From: Simplicispira metamorpha
GTDB lineage: Bacteria; Pseudomonadota; Gammaproteobacteria; Burkholderiales; Burkholderiaceae_C
DNA length: 64,000 nucleotides
Direction: 5' to 3'
Assembly (NCBI RefSeq): GCF_004341365.1
Contig: NZ_SLXH01000004.1
Span: forward strand, 1 to 64,000
Each line of letters begins with the position of its first letter. The first letter of the stretch is position 1. The notes beneath the pieces are model-generated. The model was not told where the DNA came from and searched no databases. It worked only from the letters and a program-made list of their open reading frames with translations. The translations under genes and the position numbers were made by a program. Shown piece after piece: positions 51,687 through 63,477 of this stretch.

Positions 51687-52211
51687 ATGACCACCACCGT
51701 CCGCGCAAGCCAGGAGGCCGATATCACGGCCATCACCGCCATTTACGCCCACCATGTGCTGCACGGCACCGGCACCTTCGAGATCGACCCGCCCGGCAGC
51801 GCCGACATGGCCATGCGCCGCGCCGACGTGCTCGGCAAAGGGTTGCCCTACCTGGTGGCGGAACAAGCAGGGCAAGTGGTCGGTTTTGCTTACTGCAACT
51901 GGTTCAAGCCGCGCCCGGCGTACCGTTTTTCTGCCGAGGATTCGATCTACGTGGCCGACAGCGCACGCGGCCAGGGTGTGGGGCGCCAGCTGCTGCATGC
52001 CCTGGCGTGCCAGGCCGAGGCCGCCGGTGTACGCAAGCTGCTGGCCGTGATTGGCGACAGCGCCAACGCTGGCTCCATCGGGCTGCACCGCGCGCTGGGC
52101 TTTACCGAAGTGGGCGTGATGCGCTCGGTGGGCTGGAAGCACGGCGCCTGGCGCGACATCGTGCTGATGGAAAAACCCCTGGGCGCTGGCGACAGCACGG
52201 CACCCGAATAA
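51687..52211 (+). CDS. GNAT N-acetyltransferase, phosphinothricin type
   Basis: The 174-residue protein is a GNAT enzyme of the Pat/YncA branch: ITAIYAHHVLHGTGTFE near the start, YCNWFKPRPAYRF, and the acetyl-CoA loop ARGQGVGRQLLHAL (Q/RxxGxG/A). It ends GWKHGAWRDIVLMEKPLG. Family members acetylate phosphinothricin, methionine sulfoximine or related amino acids. The real substrate is unknown. Confidence 0.88.
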   Translation: MTTTVRASQEADITAITAIYAHHVLHGTGTFEIDPPGSADMAMRRADVLGKGLPYLVAEQAGQVVGFAYCNWFKPRPAYRFSAEDSIYVADSARGQGVGRQLLHALACQAEAAGVRKLLAVIGDSANAGSIGLHRALGFTEVGVMRSVGWKHGAWRDIVLMEKPLGAGDSTAPE

Positions 52212-52231
52212 CGCCACCGAACTGATTACAT

Positions 52232-52289
52232 ATAAAAATAGCCTCCAGCGCTTGTGCAGCAAGCGCCAGAAGCTATTTATTTAATAGCA
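52232..52289. repeat. Dispersed ATAGCTGC-type repeat, complete
   Basis: AAAAATAGCCTCCAGCGCTTG and CAAGCGCCAGAAGCTATTTA form an almost perfect palindrome around TGCAG. It is one of the best copies in the window and lies between converging genes. Confidence 0.85.
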
Positions 52290-52303
52290 CGCCAGGGTTA
52301 CTA

Positions 52304-53314
52304 TCAGAACAACTGCAAACTGACCCAGTAAGCAATAGCGGCCACAAACGCGCTGGCTGGAATGGTCAGAATCCAGGCCCAGACGATGTTGCCCGCCACG
52401 CCCCAACGCACGGCGCTGGCGCGCTGCGTAGAACCCACACCCACAATGGCGCCCGTGATGGTGTGCGTGGTCGATACCGGAATGCCCAGCATGGTGGCCA
52501 GGAACAGCGTCATGGCACCACCCGTTTCAGCGCAGAAACCACCTACCGGCTTGAGCTTGGTGATCTTCTGGCCCATGGTCTTGACGATGCGCCAGCCACC
52601 AAACATGGTGCCCAGGCCGATGGCCGCATAGCAAATCACAATCGTCCAGGTCGGTGGCGAGGTATCGCTGGCCGAGGTGTAGCCCGTGGCAATCAACAGC
52701 AGCCAGATGATGCCGATGGTCTTTTGTGCGTCATTGCCGCCGTGGCCCAGGCTGTAGGCGCCAGCCGAAAGCAGTTGGAGGCGCCGGAACCATTTGTCCA
52801 CCCCGCTGGGGCGTGCCCGGCGAAAAATCCAGGCCACCGCCACCATCATCAACGAGCCCAGCGTGAAGCCCAGCAGCGGCGAGATAAAGATGAAGGCCAC
52901 GGTTTTGAAAATGCCCGACGCCACCAGCGCACCAGCGCCCGTTTTGGCAATCACGGCACCCACGATGCCGCCAATCAGTGCGTGCGATGAGCTGCTGGGG
53001 ATACCGTAGTACCAGGTAATCACATTCCAGGTGATGGCGCCCACCAGCGCACCAAACACTACGTGCGTATCCACCACCCCAGGCTGGACAATGCCTTTAC
53101 CGATGGTGGCCGCCACGCTGAGGTGGAACACAAAAATCGCAATGAAGTTGAAAAAGGCAGCAAACACCACGGCCTGACCCGGCTTGAGCACCCCGGTAGA
53201 GACCACCGTGGCAATCGAATTGGCCGCGTCGTGAAACCCGTTCATGAAGTCGAACAGCACTGCCAGCGCCACCAGCAATACCACGACCCACAGGGCTGTC
53301 TGTACGGTTTCCAT
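52304..53314 (-). CDS. Low-affinity inorganic phosphate transporter (PiT)
   Basis: The 336-residue protein has about ten membrane helices and the two inverted signature repeats of PiT transporters: FMNGFHDAANSIATVVSTG near residue 24 and HGGNDAQKTIGIIWLL in the second half. It takes up phosphate, probably as metal-phosphate, with protons. The DUF47 gene lies 21 bases upstream in the same operon, the usual partner. Confidence 0.93.
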   Translation of the reverse strand: METVQTALWVVVLLVALAVLFDFMNGFHDAANSIATVVSTGVLKPGQAVVFAAFFNFIAIFVFHLSVAATIGKGIVQPGVVDTHVVFGALVGAITWNVITWYYGIPSSSSHALIGGIVGAVIAKTGAGALVASGIFKTVAFIFISPLLGFTLGSLMMVAVAWIFRRARPSGVDKWFRRLQLLSAGAYSLGHGGNDAQKTIGIIWLLLIATGYTSASDTSPPTWTIVICYAAIGLGTMFGGWRIVKTMGQKITKLKPVGGFCAETGGAMTLFLATMLGIPVSTTHTITGAIVGVGSTQRASAVRWGVAGNIVWAWILTIPASAFVAAIAYWVSLQLF

Positions 53315-53335
53315 CAGTGAACCGTCCCGTCAAAA

Positions 53336-53983
53336 TCAGGAGTTTTCGAGGACGATGCCCTCGATCAGATTGGCCACATCCTCGCACTTGTCGGTGATGG
53401 TTTCGAGCAGTTCATAAATCGCCTTGAGCTTGATCAGCTCGCGCACATCGGGCTCTTCACGGAACAGTTTGCTCATGGCGCTGCGCAGCACACGGTCAGC
53501 ATCGCTTTCCAGGCGGTCGATTTCTTCGCACGTCTTGAGGGCAGCTTCTGCCGTCGCGGGGTCGGCCAGCTTGTCCAGCAGCTTGATGGCATCGCGCAGG
53601 CGCTCGCAGCATTTGACGCTCAGGTCGGTCAGGCGCGTGATCTCCTCGGTCATGTGGCGCACGTCGTACAGCGTCATGGTTTCAGCCGAGTCCTGGATCA
53701 GGTCGGCCACATCGTCCATGGTGTTGATGAGCGAGTGGATCTGCTCACGGTCAATCGGGGTGATAAAGGTTTTGTGAACAGCCTTGTTGACTTCGTGGGT
53801 CACGCGGTCGGCAGCGGCCTCTGCGTTGTCCACATCCTGGCCGTATTTTTCGCGCAAATTCAGATCGCCGTAGTGGGCCACCAGTTGTTCAAAAGCACGC
53901 GCTGCCTCGACGATGCGGTCGGCGTGCTGGTTGAACATTTCAAAAAAATTACCTTCTCGCGGCAACAGTTTGCCAAATAGCAT
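53336..53983 (-). CDS. DUF47/PhoU-like regulator of phosphate transporter
   Basis: The 215-residue protein is all-helical: MLFGKLLPREGNFFEMFNQHA at the start, then EVNKAVHKTFITPIDREQIHSLI and KAIYELLETITDKCEDVANL. This is the DUF47 family, related to PhoU, whose members sit before PiT genes and probably control the transporter. The stop is 21 bases before the PiT start. Confidence 0.92.
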   Translation of the reverse strand: MLFGKLLPREGNFFEMFNQHADRIVEAARAFEQLVAHYGDLNLREKYGQDVDNAEAAADRVTHEVNKAVHKTFITPIDREQIHSLINTMDDVADLIQDSAETMTLYDVRHMTEEITRLTDLSVKCCERLRDAIKLLDKLADPATAEAALKTCEEIDRLESDADRVLRSAMSKLFREEPDVRELIKLKAIYELLETITDKCEDVANLIEGIVLENS

Positions 53984-54076
53984 GGGGGCTCCTAGGGAGG
54001 AATCAGATCAAGATGGTTGCGCAGTTATGACAAAAATATGTCAAATGCGTGAAGGCCGGGAGTTTAACCGTGCGCT

Positions 54077-55384
54077 TCAATCTGTATCTGGGGCGGCGTC
54101 TGCGGCCGCGTTGCGCTGGCGCAGTTGCTCCAGTTTGTCGGCGATCTTGATCTCCAGGCCGCGGCGCACGGGCTGGTAAAAGCCGGGCGCGGCCATGCCG
54201 TCGGGCAGGTAGCGCTCGCCCGCCGCGAAACCGCCCTCCTCGTCGTGGGCGTAGCGGTAGCCCTTGCCGTAGTCCAGTTCTTTCATCAGCGTTGTCGGCG
54301 CGTTGCGCAGGTGCAGGGGCACGGGGCGCGTGGCGTCTTGCTGCACCCAGGCACGCGCTGCGTTGTACGCCTTGTAGACGGCATTGGACTTGGGCGCCAC
54401 GGCCAGATAGACCACGCATTGCGCCAGCGCCAGCTCGCCCTCGGGGCTGCCCAGGCGCTCATAGACCTCGGTGCAATCGAGTGCCATGCGCAGGGCGCGC
54501 GGGTCGGCCAGGCCGATATCTTCGCTGGCCATGCGCACCAGACGGCGCGCCAGGTAGCGCGGCTCGGCGCCGCCGTCGAGCATGCGCACCAGCCAGTACA
54601 GCGCGGCGTCAGGGTCAGAGCCGCGCACCGATTTGTGCAGGGCGCTGATGGTGTCGTAGAACTGCTCGCCACCCTTGTCGTAGCGGCGCATTTGCTGGCC
54701 CAGCACCTGCACCAGCCAGGCGTCGGTGATGTCGGTGCGCTGCTGCTGCGCTGCTGCCATGCCCAGGGTTTCGAGCGTGTTGAGCAGGCGCCGGGCGTCG
54801 CCGTCGGCGTAGGCCACGAGGCGGTCTATTGCTATGTTTTCAATAGCTGGTAGCGCTTTCTGTGATTGGGCCAGAGCCACAATTTGCTTCAAATCTTCGC
54901 CCGACAGCGGTTGCAGCACATACACCGCCGCACGCGACAGCAGGGCCGAGTTGACCTCGAACGACGGGTTCTCGGTGGTGGCGCCAATGAAGGTGAACAG
55001 GCCGCTTTCGACGTGTGGCAAAAACGCATCCTGCTGGCTTTTGTTGAAGCGGTGGACTTCATCCACAAACACCAGCGTGCGCTGCTGCATGAGGCCATCG
55101 CGGGCGTTTTCGGCCAGTTGCACGGCCTCGCGAATGTCTTTGACGCCGCCCAGCACGGCGCTGATGCTGATGAACTGCGCATCGAACGCCCCGGCCATCA
55201 GCCGTGCAATGGTGGTTTTGCCCACGCCCGGCGGGCCCCAGAGGATGCAGCTGTGCGGCCTGCCCGACTCGAACGCGAGGCGCAGCGGCATGCCCGGCCC
55301 AAGGATGTGCCGCTGGCCGATCACCTCAGCCAGGCTGCGCGGGCGCAGGCGCTCGGCCAGGGGTGGCTGGGCGGCGGTGCTCAT
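54077..55384 (-). CDS. rarA: Replication-associated recombination protein A
   Basis: RarA (MgsA) is an AAA+ ATPase acting at stalled forks, related to the clamp loader. The 435-residue protein has LAERLRPRSLAEVIGQ, the Walker A motif WGPPGVGKTTIARL, Walker B FVDEVHRFNKSQQDAF, sensor 1 IGATTENPSFE and the C-terminal tetramer domain (GSDPDAALYWLVRMLDGG). The segment QSQKALPAIENIAI is encoded by a dispersed repeat at 54832-54886. A longer frame exists upstream, but the family begins at the chosen ATG. Confidence 0.95.
   Translation of the reverse strand: MSTAAQPPLAERLRPRSLAEVIGQRHILGPGMPLRLAFESGRPHSCILWGPPGVGKTTIARLMAGAFDAQFISISAVLGGVKDIREAVQLAENARDGLMQQRTLVFVDEVHRFNKSQQDAFLPHVESGLFTFIGATTENPSFEVNSALLSRAAVYVLQPLSGEDLKQIVALAQSQKALPAIENIAIDRLVAYADGDARRLLNTLETLGMAAAQQQRTDITDAWLVQVLGQQMRRYDKGGEQFYDTISALHKSVRGSDPDAALYWLVRMLDGGAEPRYLARRLVRMASEDIGLADPRALRMALDCTEVYERLGSPEGELALAQCVVYLAVAPKSNAVYKAYNAARAWVQQDATRPVPLHLRNAPTTLMKELDYGKGYRYAHDEEGGFAAGERYLPDGMAAPGFYQPVRRGLEIKIADKLEQLRQRNAAADAAPDTD
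54832..54886. repeat. Dispersed repeat inside rarA
   Basis: TTCAATAGCTGGTAGCGCTTTC and GGGCCAGAGCC match the repeat arms. It keeps the reading frame and lies between the ATPase core and the following helical domain. Confidence 0.65.
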
Positions 55385-55427
55385 ACGCCCTGCCCTGGCC
55401 CAGCGCCGCCACACCCTGCCCGCACGT

Positions 55428-56060
55428 TCATGGCTTGAGCACGTCGGCCCCGGCGGGCGGTTTGAACTGGAAGGCGGTGGCGGGCAACGCCGGGTTGTTC
55501 TGCACGTTGGCAAAGCGGATGAGTGAGCGCTGACCAAAGCTGTCCAGAATATCCAGTGCGGCCAGTTGACCGGCGGCAAAACCCACGCGCACGCTGTGCA
55601 GTTGCCCGTCTTTGGCCTTGGGGCGGGCCAGCACCCACTGCACACCGTCCTGCTCGGGCGCCGTCTCCAGCGTGAACTCGGCGCGCAGGGCTTTGAGGTC
55701 GGGCGCGGCAGCCAGCAAGGCGGCGGGGGTGCTGCCCAGCGCCTGGGCCTGGGGGCGCTGGGTGACCTGGTTCAAGTCCACGTCGTACAGCCACAGGGTG
55801 CGGCCATCGGCCACGATGGTTTGCTCGAACGGCTTTTGGTACACAAACTTGAAGCGCCCGGGCCGCTGGAACTCAAACGTGCCACTGCTGGTTTTGCTGC
55901 GCGCGACCTGGCCGTCCTTGGCAGGCGCAGTCACCACCTGGGTGAAATCGGCGCGGCCCGTTTGCGTGCCCTGCAAGAAAGAATCCAGGTCTTTCAGGGC
56001 ATCAGCCCACGCCAGCTGGGCGCTTACAGCTATCAAAACAGTAGTCAATATCTTTTTCAT
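55428..56060 (-). CDS. lolA: Outer-membrane lipoprotein carrier LolA
   Basis: LolA carries lipoproteins across the periplasm from LolCDE to LolB. The 210-residue protein has a signal peptide (MKKILTTVLIAVSAQLAWA) and the LolA beta-barrel signatures ADFTQVV, SGTFEFQRPGRFKFVYQKPFEQTIVADGRTLWLYD split across the N-terminal half. The signal-peptide DNA contains a half copy of the dispersed repeat (ACAGCTATCAAAAC, about 56026). It lies between ftsK and rarA, as usual in Burkholderiales. GGAG supports the start. Confidence 0.94.
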   Translation of the reverse strand: MKKILTTVLIAVSAQLAWADALKDLDSFLQGTQTGRADFTQVVTAPAKDGQVARSKTSSGTFEFQRPGRFKFVYQKPFEQTIVADGRTLWLYDVDLNQVTQRPQAQALGSTPAALLAAAPDLKALRAEFTLETAPEQDGVQWVLARPKAKDGQLHSVRVGFAAGQLAALDILDSFGQRSLIRFANVQNNPALPATAFQFKPPAGADVLKP

Positions 56061-56105
56061 GCAATGCTCCATAGGGGGCCGCAGAACCGGCGCTGCGGTG
56101 ACAGG

Positions 56106-59782
<3,677 letters not shown>

Positions 59783-59790
59783 GCGCAGGC

Positions 59791-59796
59791 TATAAT
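59791..59796 (+). promoter_or_regulatory. Candidate -10 element upstream of rpmB
   Basis: A perfect TATAAT lies just after the trxB stop and is followed by a GC-rich segment (CTGCGG), as in growth-regulated ribosomal promoters. I see no good -35. The implied leader of about 155 bases before rpmB is long. Confidence 0.5.
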
Positions 59797-59957
59797 CTGC
59801 GGCTTTGCCAAAACTGGCTGCGCTCTTTTGGGGGCGTTTGAATCAGGGCCCTGGGGCAGCTTGGGGCTACAGGCAAATTCGGGTTACCGCCACCCTTCAA
59901 TGGCGAGGTGAGGCCACCAGCGCTGCTGGGGGCCGTTCAAAATATCGGAGTGTCCTC

Positions 59958-60191
59958 ATGGCACGCGTATGTGAAGTCACGGGCAAGAAGCCCATGGTCG
60001 GGAACAATGTTTCCCACGCCAACAACAAAACCAAGCGCCGGTTCCTGCCGAACCTGCAATACCGCCGTTTCTGGGTTGAGAGCGAAAACCGCTGGGTGCG
60101 CCTGCGTGTTTCGAGCGCTGCCCTGCGTTTGATCGACAAGAACGGTATTGAATCGGTGCTCGCAGACCTGCGTGCACGCGGCCAGGCTTAA
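59958..60191 (+). CDS. rpmB: Ribosomal protein L28
   Basis: The 77-residue protein starts [29 protein letters not shown] in two conserved blocks and contains [16 protein letters not shown], typical of L28. It is 11 bases upstream of rpmG, with which it forms the usual operon. Confidence 0.98.
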   Translation: MARVCEVTGKKPMVGNNVSHANNKTKRRFLPNLQYRRFWVESENRWVRLRVSSAALRLIDKNGIESVLADLRARGQA

Positions 60192-60202
60192 GGAGAACCA
60201 CC

Positions 60203-60373
60203 ATGGCAACCAAAGGCGGACGCGACAAGATCAAGTTGGAATCGACTGCAGGCACGGGTCATTTCTACACCACCACCAAAAACAAGAAGACCATGCCCGA
60301 GAAGATGCTGATCAAGAAATTTGATCCCAAAGCTCGCAAGCACGTGGACTACAAGGAAATGAAGCTGAAGTAA
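60203..60373 (+). CDS. rpmG: Ribosomal protein L33, zinc-free type
   Basis: The 56-residue protein ([14 protein letters not shown], then [12 protein letters not shown] and [15 protein letters not shown]) is L33 of the type without the two CxxC pairs. It therefore does not bind zinc and needs no zinc-dependent paralogue switch itself. An AAGGAG site precedes the ATG. A strong terminator follows. Confidence 0.97.
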   Translation: MATKGGRDKIKLESTAGTGHFYTTTKNKKTMPEKMLIKKFDPKARKHVDYKEMKLK

Positions 60374-60390
60374 TTCAGCGCATTGCCCGC

Positions 60391-60426
60391 AAAAAAACCG
60401 CCCGGCGCAAGCCCGGCGGTTTTTTT
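60391..60426 (+). terminator. rpmB-rpmG terminator
   Basis: ACCGCC and GGCGGT pair around a GC-rich interior and are followed by seven T. A-runs on the other side could also end the converging desaturase message. Confidence 0.88.
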
Positions 60427-60454
60427 GTGCGCGCAGGGGGCCTGCCCTGCGCCC

Positions 60455-61672
60455 TCACACCGGCTGGGCGGCGCGCAAGCGCAGTGAGAACTCGCGCAGC
60501 GCCGTAATGCCGCTGGCCTCGGCACGCTGGCACCAGGCCTGCAAATCGGCGGTGAGCTGCTCGCGAGAATGCGAGGTGTTGAGCCACAGCTGGCGCAGTT
60601 CCTCGCGCATGGTGACCATCTGGTCGAGCACCGGGTGGGCCGCACGCACCTGGGCCAGGTGTGGCAGTACCGCACGCGGCACCTGCTCGGTATCGCGGTG
60701 CAACCAGCGCCTTGCCGCCCGCAGCACCGATACATCGGCCTGGCGCGCCTGCAACGCCGCCATCTCGTCCTGGCAGGCTTGGCGAACGCCGCGCGCATAA
60801 CCGGCCATGACCTCGTAGCGGTGCGCTATCAACGCCTCCAGGGTTTTTTCATCGGCCACGGGTTTGATGGCGCCCAACTTCAGGCGTGGCGCCACCTTTT
60901 TCACGCTGGCCCAGCCCAGCTTTTGCAGCAGGCAGATATAAGTCCAGCCCAGATCGAACTCGTACGGCTTGACCGAGAGCTTGGCCGATGTGGGGTAGGT
61001 GTGGTGGTTGTTGTGCAGCTCTTCGCCACCGATCAGGATGCCCCAGGGCGAGAGGTTGGTGCTGGCGTCAGGCGCCTCGAAGTTGCGGTAACCCCAGAAA
61101 TGCCCCAGGCCATTGACCACGCCCGCCGCCCAGAACGGAATCCAGGCCATCTGCACCGCCCACACGGCCAGACCGGCCACGCCCAGCAACGCCACGTCGA
61201 TCAGCAGCATGAGCGCAATGCCCCAGGAGGCGCGGCGCGTATAGACATGGCGCTCCAGCCAATCGTCGGGTGTGCCGCGGCCAAACTTGGCCAGGGTATC
61301 GGGTCTTTCAGCCTCGGCGCGGTACAGCTCGGCACCGCGCCACAGCACGGTTTTGAGGCCACGCGTTTGCGGGCTGTGCGGGTCATCGGGGGTTTCGCAC
61401 TTGGCGTGGTGCTTGCGGTGGATGGCCACCCACTCGCGGGTGACGATGGAGGTGGTGAGCCACAGCCAGAAGCGGAAGAAGTGCGCTGGCACCGGGTGCA
61501 AATCCAGCGAGCGGTGCGCCTGGGAGCGGTGCAGAAAAATCGTCACCGATGCGATGGTGATGTGCGTCAGGCCCAGCGCCCACAACACGGTTTGCCACCA
61601 GGACAGGCGCAGCACACCCTGGGCCAACCAATCGATGGCTGCGCTTGCGGCAGCCCCCTCAAAAAACAACAT
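60455..61672 (-). CDS. Membrane fatty acid (acyl-CoA) desaturase
   Basis: The 405-residue protein has the three histidine boxes of acyl-lipid/acyl-CoA delta-9 desaturases (HRSQAHRS, HRKHHAKC, EELHNNHHTYP) and four hydrophobic segments. The last 130 residues form a helical cytosolic extension (for example QACQDEMAALQARQADVSVL). It introduces a double bond into saturated chains with molecular oxygen. It is convergent with rpmG. Confidence 0.9.
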   Translation of the reverse strand: MLFFEGAAASAAIDWLAQGVLRLSWWQTVLWALGLTHITIASVTIFLHRSQAHRSLDLHPVPAHFFRFWLWLTTSIVTREWVAIHRKHHAKCETPDDPHSPQTRGLKTVLWRGAELYRAEAERPDTLAKFGRGTPDDWLERHVYTRRASWGIALMLLIDVALLGVAGLAVWAVQMAWIPFWAAGVVNGLGHFWGYRNFEAPDASTNLSPWGILIGGEELHNNHHTYPTSAKLSVKPYEFDLGWTYICLLQKLGWASVKKVAPRLKLGAIKPVADEKTLEALIAHRYEVMAGYARGVRQACQDEMAALQARQADVSVLRAARRWLHRDTEQVPRAVLPHLAQVRAAHPVLDQMVTMREELRQLWLNTSHSREQLTADLQAWCQRAEASGITALREFSLRLRAAQPV

Positions 61673-61753
61673 ACCCTACCAGCCCCCCGGCGCATCGCCG
61701 CTACAACGCCCCCGGCACGGGGGCAAAGCGGCGATTCTAGTGGCGGGCCGGTT

Positions 61754-63076
61754 TTATGGCTTGCGCGTCCAGACGGCGGCAAAGAAGCCGTCAGTGTGGT
61801 GGACATGGGGCCACAGGCGCAGGTACAGGCTGCCCGTGTCGCCGCCGCTGCACAGGCTGGCCGCGCCCTCCACCTTCAGCTGGGCCAGCGTCTCGCCCGC
61901 ATCCATCGCCACAAAGTCGGGGTGGGCAGCGGCAAAGGCTTCAGCGATGCGCTCGTTTTCTTCGGGCAGCACGCTGCAAGTGGCATACACCAGGCGCCCG
62001 CCGGGCTTGACCAGGCGCGCGGCGCTGGCCAGGATGGCCGCCTGCTTGACCTGCAACTCCTGCACCGCGTTGGGCGACTGGCGCCATTTCAGGTCGGGGT
62101 TGCGCCGCAGCGTGCCCAGGCCCGAGCACGGCGCATCGACCAACACCCGATCGATCTTGCCGCTCAGGCGCTTGACGCGCTCATCACGCTCATGGGCGAT
62201 GGCCGCCGGATGGACGTTGGACAGCCCGCTGCGCGCCAGCCGTGGCTTGAGCGCATCGAGCCGGTGGCCCGACACGTCAAAGGCGTACAGCCGCCCGGTG
62301 CTGCGCATGGTGGCGCCCACGGCCAGCGTCTTGCCACCGGCGCCTGCGCAAAAGTCCACCACCATCTCGCCACGCTTGGCGTCCAGCAGCAGTGCCAGCA
62401 GTTGCGAGCCTTCGTCCTGCACTTCGATGGCGCCGCGCACAAACGCGGGCAGCTTGGCCAGAGCGGGCTTGCCCTCGACGCGCAGGCCCCAAGGCGAGTA
62501 CGGCGTCGCTACTGATTTGATAGCTGCTTGCGCAAGCTCCTTCTGCACTTCAGGCCGTTTTTCTTTCAAAACGTTGACGCGCAAGTCCAGCGGTGCGCTG
62601 GACGACAGCGCCTGCACCAGCGGCCAGAAGCCGTCGCCCAGCTGGGCTTTGAGCGGCTGGGCCAGCCACTCGGGCAGGTTGTGGCGGTGGCGCTCCAGCA
62701 GCTCATCGGGGCGCACGGCGTCGCAAGCGTCGAGCCACTGCTTTTCGCGGTCGTTCAAGGCGCCGCGCAAAAACTCGCGCGGGCCGTGCACGGCTTGCGG
62801 GTTGCTGCGCCGGGCTTCTTCGTCTTGCCAGTGGGCGTAGCCCAGGATGGCCAAGCGCCGCTCCTTGGGGCCGGAGCCCGAAGGCGCCATGTGGTCAAAC
62901 AGCAGTTTTTTGCGCAGCACCGTGTAAACGGTTTCTGCCAGCGCAGCGCGCTCGCGCTGGCCCAGACCCCGGTGGTCGCGGAAAAAACGCGACACCACGG
63001 CGTCGGCAGGGTGTTCAAAAGTCAGGGTGAGCCGCACGAGTTCGGCGCAGGCTTCGATAAGGGCGTTGGGATGCAT
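61754..63076 (-). CDS. RsmB/NOP-family RNA (cytosine-C5) methyltransferase
   Basis: The 440-residue protein has the N-terminal NusB-like or PUA-like lead, then the SAM domain: VDFCAGAGGKTLA, APCSGLGTLRRNPDLKW with the release cysteine, and YATCSVLPEEN with the catalytic cysteine. It probably methylates 16S or tRNA cytosines. The exact target (rsmB, rsmF or another) cannot be assigned. The residues EVQKELAQAAIKSVATP are encoded by a dispersed repeat at 62513-62562. Confidence 0.9.
   Translation of the reverse strand: MHPNALIEACAELVRLTLTFEHPADAVVSRFFRDHRGLGQRERAALAETVYTVLRKKLLFDHMAPSGSGPKERRLAILGYAHWQDEEARRSNPQAVHGPREFLRGALNDREKQWLDACDAVRPDELLERHRHNLPEWLAQPLKAQLGDGFWPLVQALSSSAPLDLRVNVLKEKRPEVQKELAQAAIKSVATPYSPWGLRVEGKPALAKLPAFVRGAIEVQDEGSQLLALLLDAKRGEMVVDFCAGAGGKTLAVGATMRSTGRLYAFDVSGHRLDALKPRLARSGLSNVHPAAIAHERDERVKRLSGKIDRVLVDAPCSGLGTLRRNPDLKWRQSPNAVQELQVKQAAILASAARLVKPGGRLVYATCSVLPEENERIAEAFAAAHPDFVAMDAGETLAQLKVEGAASLCSGGDTGSLYLRLWPHVHHTDGFFAAVWTRKP
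62513..62562. repeat. Dispersed repeat inside the methyltransferase gene
   Basis: TGATTTGATAGCTGCTTGCGC and CTTCAGGCCGTTTTTC match the repeat arms closely. The repeat is in frame, in a surface segment between the N-terminal and catalytic parts. Confidence 0.75.
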
Positions 63077-63173
63077 GGGCGCGATTGTCCCATTGTGGGC
63101 AGGCCAGCGGGCATTGTCCTGCGCTGCGGCGGCTTATGCTGGCGCTTTTTACCTTGCCCCCCGCCAGCGCCCC

Positions 63174-63437
63174 ATGCACGACGACTTGCCTCCACTGACC
63201 ACCATCCCGCCCGGCCTGTACCGGCATTACAAAGGCCAGCGCTATGAAGTGGTGGCCACCGCCCGCCACAGTGAAACGCGCGAGGCCATGGTGGTGTACC
63301 GCGCACTGTATGGCGACCAGGGGCTGTGGGTGCGCCCCGCCGCCATGTTTCTGGAAACCGTGCAGGTCAACGGCCAACCCCAGGCACGCTTTGCCCCGGT
63401 GGCTGGCGAAATCATTGAAAGCAAAAATAGCCTCTAG
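63174..63437 (+). CDS. DUF1653 protein
   Basis: The 87-residue protein contains GLYRHYKGQRYEVVATARHSET and VYRALYGDQGLWVRPAAMFLE, the DUF1653 pattern. These are small soluble proteins of unknown function. The last residues (ESKNSL) and the stop codon come from the dispersed repeat that follows. Confidence 0.88.
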   Translation: MHDDLPPLTTIPPGLYRHYKGQRYEVVATARHSETREAMVVYRALYGDQGLWVRPAAMFLETVQVNGQPQARFAPVAGEIIESKNSL

Positions 63438-63477
63438 CGCCCGTCTGGTATGCGCTAGCAGCTATTATTTAGATAGC
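63422..63477. repeat. Dispersed ATAGCTGC-type repeat, complete
   Basis: AAAAATAGCCTCTAGCGCCCG and ATGCGCTAGCAGCTATTATTT form a full palindromic copy between converging genes. It supplies the stop codons of both DUF1653 and purN. Confidence 0.85.
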